Shown here one piece after another: positions 25,395 through 37,462 of a stretch of 64,000 nucleotides of DNA. Both the position numbers and the translations under genes were made by a program. Each line of letters begins with the position of its first letter. Position 1 is the first letter of the stretch. Source of the stretch: Oreocharis arfaki (Eukaryota > Chordata > Aves > Passeriformes > Paramythiidae). The notes under the pieces are model-generated. The model worked only from the letters and a program-made list of their open reading frames with translations. It had not been told where the DNA came from and did not search any database. The stretch lies in contig VZRR01011619.1 in assembly GCA_013398015.1 (NCBI GenBank), positions 241,771 through 305,770 on the forward strand. The letters are read 5' to 3'.

Positions 25395-25560
25395 CCAAAA
25401 CTTTGTAATTCTAATCCCATCTCTGTTAATTGCTTGCTGCTTAGCTTCAGGCAAATTACTTAACCTCCATGTCTCAATTTACTTACTTCCAGGATTATGC
25501 TACTTAGATTATGTCACAAAACATAGGGAGGAGTATTACAGTCGTTACCGCCACTGTATT
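25395..25560 (+). mobile_element. MIR-like ancient SINE (CORE-SINE) fragment
   Basis: The stretch around 25408-25500 matches the MIR consensus as I know it. It has the tRNA-derived B-box-like region (ttctaatcccatctctg), then an equivalent of the CORE block (caggcaaattacttaacct, then ccatgtctcaatttactta, against the consensus gggcaagttacttaacctc and tgcctcagtttcctc). MIR-type SINEs predate the amniote split and survive in birds only as degraded copies. The 105-codon open frame across it is incidental. Boundaries are uncertain. Confidence 0.62.
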
Positions 25561-28500
25561 TACAAAATTCGTGTAGGATTTTGTGCTCATGCATTGAATG
25601 AAATGTTCCAGCTTAAGTCCTATCTACTTACTACATGGGTGACACTTCTACCAAGGCAAAGGAAACAAAAATGAACTAACAAAACACACTCGAATCTAAA
25701 TTTCAAGTGTCAGTGGAAATTGGTAGCTCTTTGAAAAACTTATTAGTCTTTGAAAACTGCAGTCCTCTGCATATCCGTATTGCAAAATACCGGTTTAATT
25801 AACCCTCTTTTCTCTAAGGACATGAGCTCACATTACACAAGTGTACTGCTAGTAACTGAGTAAGAACTGCTAGTTTTGACACTAAGAGGTATGTACTCAG
25901 AGCAGTTATCTTCTACACATGATAATAAATTATTTCTGCAAAATGTATCACCCTGCATCATAATTCAAATTCAGTGGTATATAACTAATATTGTATGTGT
26001 CCATTTAAATACTAGAATTGAATGCTTTAATTAAGAAACCATGTTAATTATAACAGTCACTTAAAATATTCATCTAGCTAACAGTAAATACGTAGAAGTA
26101 TGTTTAGATCTAATATACTTGTTCAGAAATTAGAGATTTAAGGAAATTGTATTTTCCACATCAAGCTTCAGTAACCTCTTGAACGTATACTTGAAAATCG
26201 CAGATTGATTGTCCGTGAAGAGAATTGAGAACCTTGGTTTGCTGTCAATGGATTCATGTTTCTGTACGTCTGAATCTCAATGGCCTATTCAAAATGTAGA
26301 AAATACCAAGTGATCAGTCATGCCATCATCAAAGCTACAATCTGGTTACAGAAAGAATACAAAAGGTAGAATAAAATCTGCATCATTGCAAAACTTCTTA
26401 ATTCTCTGATTTTTTCCTTCTGAATATAAAAAAATAGCCAGAAATAAATTTCTCACAACAAAACTGAAACTACTGACACAAGTTCATACGAGGCTAGATT
26501 ACTGAAGCTGGGGATGCAATGGATATGGCAGGTCACCAAACAGAACTCAAAACAGCTTGCCCGAAATACCCAAATATAAAATAAATTGGGCTGTGGAAAG
26601 ACAGGAATAAGAAACAAGCTGAAAAATAGCTCATTTCATGAACAAAAGAAATAATAAAAAGCAAAAGAGAAGCAGAAATTAATGGTCAAACAGGGAACAG
26701 GGATAGCCTACACCAAGATGAATCTCAGGTCTACTGAAGTAGAGATTTAAGTAAAAATAAGATCTTTACATATTACTATACTGCCAGTCAGTCACATATC
26801 TTTGGTAAAAAATTGAGAGTGTTTGAAAGCTTTGATTTTAGTGTGTATTAAAGTTGCTTGCTCCCAAGGGCTGTCTGGAAAGTTGTAATTTAATCTTTAT
26901 GTTCTTTTACATGTAATTCCTCTCATAAAATAATAGTAAAACCTCTTGAATGAATTACTGTATTGTTCATAAATCACGAGAATCAATTACTATATGTATT
27001 GTTCCTTCACTGAATGCCTTTAGAAAAGCAGCTTCTGGTTGTTCAATAATCTGGCATATTACTGTGTCATAAGCTGGCACACACAACTGGAAAAAATTCT
27101 AATTAGAGTTAGCAATAAAAATTGAGAAGTAAGACTTTGATGCTTGCTCTTGTAAAACAAATCCTCTTTTAAAAGTAGACAGCTTTCAAAAAACTCCAGG
27201 AAAAAAAAATCTTTTAAGTTTTTGGTTTCAGTATTCTTAACTTCCCACTGTAATAATAACAATACAGTATAACACAATATATGGTACCAAAAAAAAAGGA
27301 AGGTGGGGAGAAGAATTAATACAAAATTACTACTGGCAGATATGAAAATCAGCCCACTGAAGTACCAGATGTGTTTTTTATGTGTTTGGCCTTACCCCCA
27401 GAAACACAGTTAATGATTAAGAATAAAAGGGTTAAACCTTTACGTGCTTTCTCTCTCCTCAATAGACCGCAGTATAGTAAGTTGATATGACCACGGTTAA
27501 CTTTTGTATCAGCCTGCAGCACAACAACATTATATATAAAAGTCTTTTGTTGTGATTATGTAATTAGTTGTGCATAGGTATACAGGAATGTGTCTGCTGG
27601 GTAGAGTTAAAAGAAGAACAGTTCTCACTCTTCCCAATGCAGGAGCCTCTATTGGTCAAGGAACTCCAAACTGTGATATTCTATCTGGTATCAGAAGCTA
27701 CAAACACAATGAACTAACCATGCGTTTTCTGCTTATTTTTAAGGTTCTTACTTATCGAATGTAGTAGCTTCTCTGAAGTTGTTCCATGTTAGTAGGACAA
27801 GAGTAGTAGGATGTTTGCAACTATTCCTTCCTAGAGACAAAGAGCTATATGCCCAGATATGTAGATACCAAGAATAAAGAAATTAGTAAAGTGTATACAG
27901 GACCAGGTTTTTAGTAAATTATTTTGTGTTATAAATATAAATTCAGAAGAAAGAAATACAAGAAAAAAAATCTTGAGGTAGCTTAATTTTAAAAAGACAT
28001 TCTTCACCTTCTATAGTTAAGAACTGCTGTTTTTTCAAGGAAATAATTGTGCTTTCAGAGCAAGGTTACAGATTACCAGGTATGTAAAAAAAAAAAAAAA
28101 AANAAAAAATTAAAGAATGTTTTTGCATTTGAGAGCATAAGGCTAACATGTGCATATTTACAGCATCAGAAAAAAACCCCAACACCTTAAGTAGTGTCAG
28201 AAGCATCCCTCACCTTTGAGTTTACCCATACTGCAGTAAATCTTGTAATTACGGTCATATACACATGTTCTAGTCAGTTTTAATTAAGGTAAGGCAGTAC
28301 AATTAACTGTTAGCCACAGATCCCTCAAGCAGGCAAAAAAGTAACTACATAGACCTTGCAGACAATCAGGCTACACTGTCTGCCTAATGGTTAAGGTAGC
28401 CAGAGCATATCTACACTGCCACAATTATGTTCAGCTTCAGAACTGACACAACTATCGAACAATGAACTTTCAAATTCCTTTCAATTTCTCACCAAAAAAC

Positions 28501-30644
28501 CAGTACCAATCCATATTGCATTACACACACTTAGCTTTCTGCAGTCAATTACAATGATGCTAGTTTTGTCACTATCAAAATGAGGTTTCGTATAGGTGTG
28601 TAAATCTTTCTATACTGGTGACCTCCAATTTCAAATCTCCTATAACACTCGAATGTCAAATTTCTTTTCCAACCCACCAGCACATTTTCTTTTTTCAAGT
28701 GGAACTGAGCTCTTTATCCGATACATATCTTGAGCCTCCCCTGTTCTCTCAGATCTGAGAATTTAAGTCCTTTCTGATCGAAGTAAGGGCTTATTTCTTA
28801 AGCTTTCTGATCATTTCCCAGTGAATGTTTCCACCATGCCCTCAATTTCCTTCTTATCTTGTTTACAGGTGATTCCTCCTCACCACAGCAGAGTATGAAA
28901 TTAGTCCAACAGCTAAAGCACTACACTGCTAAAAGGTAGGATCTCTGTGACAAAGTAATTTTAATTGGAAAACACTGCAAAGAGAAAAAATATTAGATGT
29001 TACACTGTGGAGCCAGAGATAATTGTCTGCATCACTTTTATTTGAGAATACTCATGTTCTTCCTCACAGTCTGATTCACTGTGATCTTTCAGGACTGACT
29101 GAATTAACTTCTTTTCTGAAAGAAATAAAAGGACAATGAAAGTTATGCAGGTGTGCATAGTTTTGTGTGAATGATGAAGAACAGATTAAAAAGTACTACA
29201 GTTACCTCCAATGTCCAGATATTTACTTCTAGGAGCAGCTATCTTACTCCCAAGAGCAGATGAATGTCTAAAAAGGCCACCACAGAACTGAGTGCTTAAG
29301 TGAATGATACAAAAATTTAACAGCCAGAGTACTGATATAAATTCCACCCTGTATATTTCCTGTAGATGATTAAACCCATTATGGATTTGCCTTTCTGTTT
29401 TTGCCTGCCTTTCTAAGAATTAAGGTATTAGATTCTTAAAATGCTGTGAACAATACACTAAATTTTGCTTTCGATCACAACAGATGAAATATTGGTGCCA
29501 AAGAAAACCTGCTGCCTGGTATTCCTAAATAGAGCCAGCCTTTTGACCACATTGCTAGACTTCGTATGGTCATGAAAGACTCCAGTACCAGTACTGCTTT
29601 TCAAGACAAAACACCTACAGAACTTCTAAAGATTTTTACATTAATGTTCACAAAATTAAGGTTGTCCAATATATGGCCCAGTGAACATGCATGCGTATTA
29701 ACACAAGCAGAGATTTTGGTAGAACAAGTTTTTTTCTGAACTACCACATTGCTACCAAACTTGACTAGGTTTCTGACACAACTAAATTTCTGTAAAAGAT
29801 CATTCCAGTTAAGCAATCTTTGAAGACTGGACTGTTTTAAAAATATTGGTTTTCCTTTTAATTAGAAAGTCACCTAAGTCATTAATTGATAATATGTTTT
29901 GTTCAAGAGATTCTACCCATTGCATATCTCTATGCAAAATATTTAGCCTTTCTTGAAACTGGGAAAACATACACACTATGAAGAGGTAAACTGATTTCTT
30001 AATTTCTTCATTACTGTAAGTTGGTTGAACTCAGTTGTAACAGCGATACTGCTTAAATTTACATAAATTGAAGATTTGGTCCATTATTTTCAGATTCAGG
30101 TTGAGAAGCACACGTACAGCACTGTGATCAGGTTACTAGCTACACAGCTTCCAAAAATAAAAAGTTTGTAAGCTTAGCTCCTTATGCACTAGATCAGCAT
30201 TGACTGTTTCAAAGTTGTGTGGATAAACTGATACTACTCGTACCTCTGCTCTAGCAAAGAATCACCACATCCAGTAATCATAACCGAGACTTACTAGTAG
30301 TCAGCCAGCAGTTACCATCTCACACACACACAGACACAAGAGAGAATATAGGATACATTCCATAGGTTATGAACTAATTGTCAGGGTGACAGGCACTCAT
30401 ACTACACGGCACAGAAAGTTGGAAGTAAATGGGACTTTTTCCTAGCTTCCCTTGGAACAAAAAGAAACTTATGCTTCTAAAGAGCTGATTCATATTGTGC
30501 TTGACTTTTGCTGATGAAAATATGAAAATTTTAGAGTTTGTAAGAAAAATTTCTTCAAAATTATTTAAAATTAATTTATTAAAATTCAAGACTGGATATT
30601 GGTTTTGCTCAGAAAGTATGAGCACAGAATTCCTTTTCACAGAT
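25561..30644. other. Intronic sequence, no gene seen
   Basis: No transposable element or exon recognised. A poly-A tract containing one ambiguous base lies at 28086-28109. Confidence 0.55.
28086..28109. repeat. Poly-A tract with an ambiguous base
   Basis: A run of A interrupted by one N at 28103. This is a homopolymer whose length was probably not resolved by sequencing. Confidence 0.9.
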
Positions 30645-30932
30645 TTACAGAACACCCTAGTTGAAAGTTACCCAAAAAAAGCATCAAGCCCAACTGTGGT
30701 CTTGAACTGGATAGTTCCAAGCCTTGTGCCACGTGTCTGACAGCATTGTCCAAACTCTCCTTGAACTCTGTCAGGCTTGGTGCTGTGACCACTTCCCTGG
30801 GGAGCCTGTTCCAGTGCCCAAACACCCTCTGGGTGAAGAACCTTTTCTTAATATCCAGTCTAAATCTTCCCTGACACAACTTCATGCTGTTCCCTCAGGT
30901 CCTGTCACTGGTCACCAGAGAGAAGAGAACAG
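30645..30932 (-). mobile_element. CR1 LINE 3' fragment
   Basis: Antisense CR1 3' region. Diagnostic blocks are gacagcattgtccaaactct, tggggagcctgttccagtgc and ctgggtgaagaaccttttct, followed by the block on the Ig-independent text caggtcctgtcactggtcac. The minus-strand frame includes QRVFGHWNRLPREVVTAPSL, the peptide commonly read out of CR1 tails. It is in sense orientation with PTPRD. Confidence 0.92.
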
Positions 30933-32465
30933 AATAATTCTGGAATTTTGTTCCAGAATTATGTGCAATTCAGCAAGTAGAAAATAGGTATCTATTTATC
31001 CTTATATTTATTCTTACTTAATTAGTTCTAGTTGCTAATTCATTTTAATTTCTCTTAATCATAACTAATTTCTACAGTTATATTCATAAGGTAATGAACT
31101 ACAAGGAGAAGAGAAAGAGATAAAAGCATTTCAAATTTATATACCCTGTTTGTTTAGAATTCAGCTTTTTTGAATGGCAAGATACAGGAGAGACGGCAAA
31201 GCTGGCTTACAGCAACGAAAGGAAATCTGTCATGTTTTCATGCATTTGGTAAACCTAGGTCTGATCCTACAGCATAAAAAATTTACACTGAAGTAGAAAT
31301 TCTAACAGCCTGCAGTGAAAGTATTCCCTATGAAGTAATGCCAAGTACATGTCTGTGTGTCCTTATGTAAGAAATCTCCCTATGTATTGAATACAATTCT
31401 TTGTAGCACTTCATCATGCCTCTGTGTTTCAAAAGTCCTCATAAATATCCAGGCTACATCGATTGTGGGCCTTAAGTTTCTCTATTGCCTGACATTATCA
31501 ATTTCTTTAAGGTCTGTCAGTACTCCCTGTAATCTTGGAAGAAATCAAGAAAAATTCCAGTGAAATAAAGCTAATGAATGGGTAAATAAGGATGAACATG
31601 AATTACATTACAATCTAATAAATAATATATTTATACGAGCATTATTTAGTATTTGCAGAACATTCAGCACCCTCATAAAATAGGATCTGACTTTGCTATA
31701 TCCAACAAAACCAGATAGGATAATCTCCCTCCAAGAATGCTTACAGTCTTAATTTTACTCCCTAAAATGTTTACGGTCTACACATAAAATAAGGCCAGAC
31801 AGCTGACTCTTGCCAAACTTAACACAATACACTGAAGGCATGAGAGCATTTTAGTCTGCAGGAATGGCATTAAAATCAACTCTGCTAACTTTCTAACAAC
31901 TGTTACACTTTTAGCAGAGCAAAATGCAGCTGAAGGGAAGATTACTAAGTCTCTTTGTGAATAACTGCAGAAAACTAAACTTTTGCTTATCTTCCTTAAT
32001 AGCCTGCAATGCAAGTTTACGCAAACCTGTAAAATGGCCTCCAAAACAAAATATGTAAGAAAGAAGGCACTATCTCTGCACTCCAGTTTGGAGTTATCAG
32101 AGAAGAACGTTCATCAGCTTGACTCACAAGAAACTCTGTGCTGCTGACTCACAGATATTAAAATTGCAGAAAATACATTGAAAGGTAGTCAGTGATCTCA
32201 TTTATTAAGAACACATTTCAGCAGAGTGAGAAATTGAGAGCTTACAGTAAATACATCGTATGTCTTCAAGTTGTAACCACCAACAGAAAATACTTTCTCA
32301 ATCACAAAACTGACTCCAGTCTCACATTTTAGGGTCAAATTACTCTTTATTTTTCATTTCACTGAGTGTAACAGAAATTTAATGTCTTGTTTCAGTTCAG
32401 GAAATACAGTACCATAGCCAGCAGATACTCAAAATGATCAATCTCGTATTAGAACCTGAGACTAG
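30933..32465. other. Intronic sequence, nothing recognised
   Basis: AT-rich intron without recognisable repeats or exons. Confidence 0.55.
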
Positions 32466-32815
32466 GTTCAGCATGGAGAAGGTTCTGGGGAGCTCTTATA
32501 GCTGCCTTCCAGTATCTAAAGGGGTCTTAAAAGAAAGATGGAGAGGGACTTTCCACAAGGGCTTGTAGTGACAGGACAAGGGGTCAAGGTTTTATACCGA
32601 AAGAGGGAAAATTTAAACTGGATGTAAGAAAGAAATTCGTTCTAGGAGAGCACTGAGGCACTGGACCCATCCCTGGAAGTGTTGAAGGCCAGTGTGGAAG
32701 GCCCTTTGAGCACTCTGGTCCACATGGAAGGTATCCATGTCCATTGCAAAGGGTTCTGAACTATATGTCCTTCAAAGTCCCTTCAAACCTCAAACATTCT
32801 ATGATTCTTACCTGC
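32466..32815 (+). mobile_element. CR1 LINE 3' end with terminal octamer repeat
   Basis: Plus-strand CR1 3' end. It includes gacaggacaaggggtcaagg, the block actggatgtaagaaagaaat and catccctggaagtgttgaag. It terminates at about 32796-32812 in attctatgattctta, a degraded pair of the ATTCTRTG octamers that end avian CR1. It is antisense to PTPRD. Confidence 0.92.
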
Positions 32816-33370
32816 TAGAAAGTTTCTCTTACATACTCATCATTCAGATCATTCCAGATTATGTTTTCCAGTGAAATAAACATCTCAGCCAATACATTAA
32901 ATCTGCAATCCGATAACTTACAGCAGTTGAGACTTCAACTGCTCCTTCTGCTATAAAATATCAATCTATTGTACTATGTAATAAAACATTTACTTTCTGG
33001 AGCTGGAAAAGAAGTACAAACAAGCTAAATACATAATGATAAATGCCATTGGTTTCATCAATCTGCATTTTTGTACTTCTGTCAGCATAGCAGTCTGCAC
33101 CCAGACAGATCGGCATGCTTCCGAACTTCCAATTTTTTGCTCAAATTGTAACATATGAAGAATCCCACAAGAGACTGTTTTAAAGTTTAAATATTTAATG
33201 ACCGTCACTGACCTCCTTCACTCCTGAAAAGCCTGTAACATATCATACAGCTGATGTCAAATATTTATTTAGGCTGCCATTAACCGTAGTCTCAAAAATT
33301 GATCTTGTTCATGAAGACATTACGTATTTCAAAAAGAGCCATATCTGTGACAAATATATGGTCAAATAGA
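32816..33370. other. Intronic sequence, nothing recognised
   Basis: Short unique AT-rich stretch between the CR1 fragment and the LTR. Confidence 0.55.
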
Positions 33371-34360
33371 ATGGTGGGTTGACCCTGGTTGGGTGCCAGG
33401 TGCAGACCAAAACCTCTGTCACTCCCACCCTCAGTCTCTGGAGTGGAGAGACAATACAACAAAACACACACAGGTTGCAAGAAGGACAGGGAGATCATTC
33501 ACCAGTTACTGTCACAGACAAAACAGACTCAGAGAAATTAATGTATTTATTACCAATCAAACCAGAGTAGGTTAATGAGAGATAAATCCAAATCTTATAC
33601 ATACTTTTCCCTCATCCCTCCTTTCTTCCTGGGCTCAACTTCATTTCTGTTTTTCTCTCCCTCCTGCCCTTGAGCAGCATAGAGAGACAGGGAATGGGCA
33701 TTGCTTTAAGTTCATCGCACTTTGTCTCTGCCACTCCGTTCTCACCCTCCACTCCTGCTCCAGTGTAGGGTCCCCTCAACAGGAGACACTCCTCCATGAA
33801 CTTCTTCAACACAAGTCCTTCCAATGGAGTGCAGTATTTCAGGAACAGAATAAGGCAGCACGGGTCCCCAGTAGGGTCACAAGTCCAGTCAGCAAACCGT
33901 CTGCAGCAGGAGCTTCTCACAGGGTCACTGCCTTCTTTGGGCACATCCACCTGCTTCATTATGGGGTCCTTCATAGGCTGCAGGTGGGTATTTGCTTCAG
34001 CTGGGGCTGCAGGGGCACAGCTGCCTCACCACAGTCTCAACTACAGGCTGCAGGGGAATCTTCTCTGCTGCCTGGACCACCTCCAGACCCTCCTTCCCCA
34101 CTGGCCTGGGTGTCTGCAGGGCTGTTTCTCTCACATATTCCCGCTCCTCGCTTTTCTGGCTGCAATTGCCCCAGCATGACCACTTCCTCCCCTTTCTTAA
34201 ATCTGTTATCCCAGAGGCCCTAGCACTTTGCTGAAGGGCTTGGCTTTGGCAACCAGCAGGTCCATCTTGCTACCATCTGGCATTGGCTTTGCTGGACATG
34301 AGGGAAACTTCAAACAACTTCTGTGGGCTCCAAAAGCTTTACCTCATACAAACTAACTAC
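33371..34360 (-). mobile_element. ERVL-like endogenous retrovirus solo LTR
   Basis: A GC-richer block of about 1 kb that I recognise as a widespread avian LTR. Marker phrases are ggtgggttgaccctggttgg, aaacagactcagagaaatta, tgggtgtctgcagggctgtt, tctctcacatattcccgctc and ggcattggctttgctggaca. Read on the minus strand it begins near 34360 and ends near 33371 (...caacccacc). It carries an AATAAA poly-A signal at 33546-33551 and a weak TATA-like site near 34200. No gag, pol or env sequence adjoins it, so it is a solo LTR. Its several open frames (up to 127 codons) reflect composition, not genes. ERVL assignment is from memory and less certain than the LTR call. It is in sense orientation with PTPRD. 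Confidence 0.8.
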
Positions 34361-36537
34361 TTTCTACTTCCTGCTTAACAACCTGCCTGGTGTCTCTGTA
34401 CTCTATAGCACTGTCATCTTTCAAGAACTTCCTAAGCTTTGACTTTCCACAATTCCCTGATTTATTCATTGTACAACTTCAATAAAGAATGAAAGATGCA
34501 AAGGGCTTACAGCAAAGAGCCTGAGCCTGGCAGATGGCCAGGGAAAGAAAACCTGTGTAATTATATTATCTTGCACCCATATAGGGAAATAGTTACAATA
34601 ATATCTTTGATTCTATCATTTCCCACTAAGTGAAAACGCAGAAATCTTTACAAAGTTGGTTTTTTATTCCTATTAGAAAAAGGAATTTTACAGTATAATA
34701 TGTATTTCTACAAATCCCAAGTCATCCACACACTTCTGCTGATATGTAGGAGCATCAGCAACATAAAGCAACTTGTAATCACTAAAGCTGGTATGTCTGC
34801 CTGAAGACAGAAGACAGCCAACCATTATTCCACTCAGTTTAGAAACTATTTCTTATAAAACAAAGAAATCCTTGATTCCATGAAAGCTGGATTAATTCTC
34901 AGGCTATGCAGAACAAAACTTCCGCTGCTTTTCTTCCCTTTGGTTTCTCCTTCCACAGCTTCTGTCAACCTTACTATGTCTACCAAGGCTGTATCTCTAA
35001 CAGTCCTCATATCTTGCTTCTCATTTGTCTTGTTTCTAAATCATGTATTTTCTGCTCACATCTTCCTACTCTTGTATCTTGCTATAAACCATTCCCCCCA
35101 TCTTTCCACAAATCCAGTGCATTCCATTAGGACCACAGAGATTTTTAATATGAAACAGTAACTAAAAAAAAATTAATGCTGAAACTATTTGATCAACCAT
35201 TTAGCTTCAAATTCATTCCAGTGTTAACAGTTTTCATCTCATACTGTAGATACGAGATCCAAAAATATTCTTTCTGAAATATCATGCCTATTCACATATA
35301 CATTTCTTTTTTTTTTAAGCTTCACCTTTTCTCAAAGGAATAATGACCTCTACTTAATACTATGCCATAATAAAAGAGCATAAAGGAGAACTTCCAGACA
35401 CTGTAAGCAACAGAGATGCCAGTTACACAACTAGCTAGCCAAACCAGGCAAACTATCTCCAGTACGTATTTTGGTTTTAATTGTTATATTCTTATCTGCA
35501 CATATTCCACTAACTTTAAGCTGTAATGGTGAGAATACATCAGATGAAGCTACAGTTGACAAGTTTCCTCTTTTTTCTCTACTACTAATACAACTGTAAT
35601 ATTGTGTTTAACAAAGATTATTTCAACAGCTACTCCAGTTTACTGCTGCACATGATGCAATATAACAGCAATGGACATATTCCTCATTTACATTCACAGC
35701 AGACAATGAAAACCTGGTGGCTTTCCTTTTTTAAACAAATCTGAGTCAAACCGTTCCATCTCTTAAATACAAATACAATACTATGCTGAGTTATTTATTT
35801 TAAGATTCAGCATGGCATGCAATGTTTTTCCTGTTCAGCTCCAGCAAGAGCCTAAGCACAAAATTCAAGCTGTAAGATACAACTAGAAGGATGGATACCC
35901 ATCCTGGACACCTGTTCATAATTTCAAGTAGGAGGCAGATGTCAGACACAGAAGTTCTGCCCAGGCATATCTTGTATTAGCTAGCTTCTCAGTAATACAT
36001 CATTTCGCATGGTCTTACTTCTGTCACACAAGGATACTTAACATGATCAGAAAGAACGAAGATCAGGTTGACACTTCCTCAGCAGTGGAAGACAATTCCT
36101 TGCCACACAGTCACCTGTTTTTCAGCTTCAAAAGAAGTTAAAAGATATGTTTTCACAGATCTCTTTGTAGTTACTTCAGCATAAAACTGAAGAAAATGCT
36201 AAGGTGTACAACACTCTCCATTAAGGCATTATGCATTTACAACTTTTGAGACTCTAAGCCATCAGCAACCAAATTTTTACTCTATTCTAGTACCTACTCC
36301 TTAAAATGAAGCTTATGCTGTAACTTGAAAAACATAGCAATGTGTAGCCTTTGTATTTCCCCACTGATAAAACAGCAGACCATTCACAAATTATCAGTTA
36401 ACCTTTTTAGACATATTTCACTTTTTTCCCATGTGCAAGGAATTCACTTCCAAAAGCTAAAACTAGCATAATTTAGATTAAACATAATCAGTTACAAACA
36501 TTAGAAATTATGTGATTCCAATTCCGTTACAAAATAA

Positions 36538-36595
36538 CATTAATATTAATACTAATATTAGTGACAATATTAATAATAATAGTAGTAGTAGTAGA
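36538..36595. repeat. Compound TAATAT / TAA / TAG repeat
   Basis: Degenerate taatat units followed by TAA triplets and then about five TAG (AGT) triplets. Confidence 0.8.
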
Positions 36596-37430
36596 AAGCA
36601 AATTAAATGCTATTTGAAATGATCCTCTAACAAGATGGTATAGCCTTTAAAAAAGCTATAAAAAAGCCTTTGCCTGTGCGTATAAAGTGTTTGATATTTT
36701 TAGCTGTGCTTTCAACTGCTTTCAGCAGAATCACTCCCTTGTCACAATCTCTGAAAGAAAAAAGTTAGTAGAACATCATCCTTCTGTCTCTCCCATTTCA
36801 GTTCTTGTAATTTCACAAAGCTAGTAAATGTAACATTACAAAACCTTTGAAATAAGTCATTATTAAGTTACTTGTAGGTTTTCTGATTTTGGTGAGGTCC
36901 TCTCAATGAAGCTTGAAAAATAATTTTATTAGAATGTGGACCCTATAATTAAGCTCCATGAGATTCAAGTAGTTTATGTAATTGACTTTTCATTAAACTT
37001 TTCATCATCTGTCACAAAAGCCATAATTACAGTGAAAACTAATCTGAGTTACACACTAATTCCCAAAAAAGAATTTAGCATTACGTACGGATCTTCAGCA
37101 TTGTCTGGGTATTTCAACTCCAAAAATCAAAACTTCAGAGATATTTACCTTTTTTTCCCCCCTAGCATCTTCCTGAGTTTGAAACATGACCTTCTTTTTT
37201 CAGTTCAATTATTCAAGCTAATGTTGATTATGCTGCTGTCCAATAGGTCCTAATTCAAGTACATCTTATTACAGATTAAAAAGATGTATTTAAAAGAAAA
37301 AAAAGTTTAATAAACTTCAGTTAATCCATACATTCCATAATGACAGCAACAAAAAAATCTAAGCAACAATCCTGATTAAAACTTTGTCCTCAGCTGCAGT
37401 ATTGTAACTAGAGGTTCTGTTACTGGTAGA

Positions 37431-37462
37431 ATTTATTTATTTATTTATTTATTTATCTATTT
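37431..37462. repeat. (TTTA)n tetranucleotide repeat
   Basis: About seven to eight copies of ATTT, the last interrupted by a C. Confidence 0.92.

Noticed and set aside
25357..25674. Plus-strand open frame of 105 codons
   Set aside because: It crosses the MIR-like SINE and shows no protein family signature.
33612..34234. Open frames of 120, 127, 80 and 79 codons on both strands
   Set aside because: All lie inside the LTR and reflect its GC-richer, stop-poor composition. No retroviral protein domain is visible.
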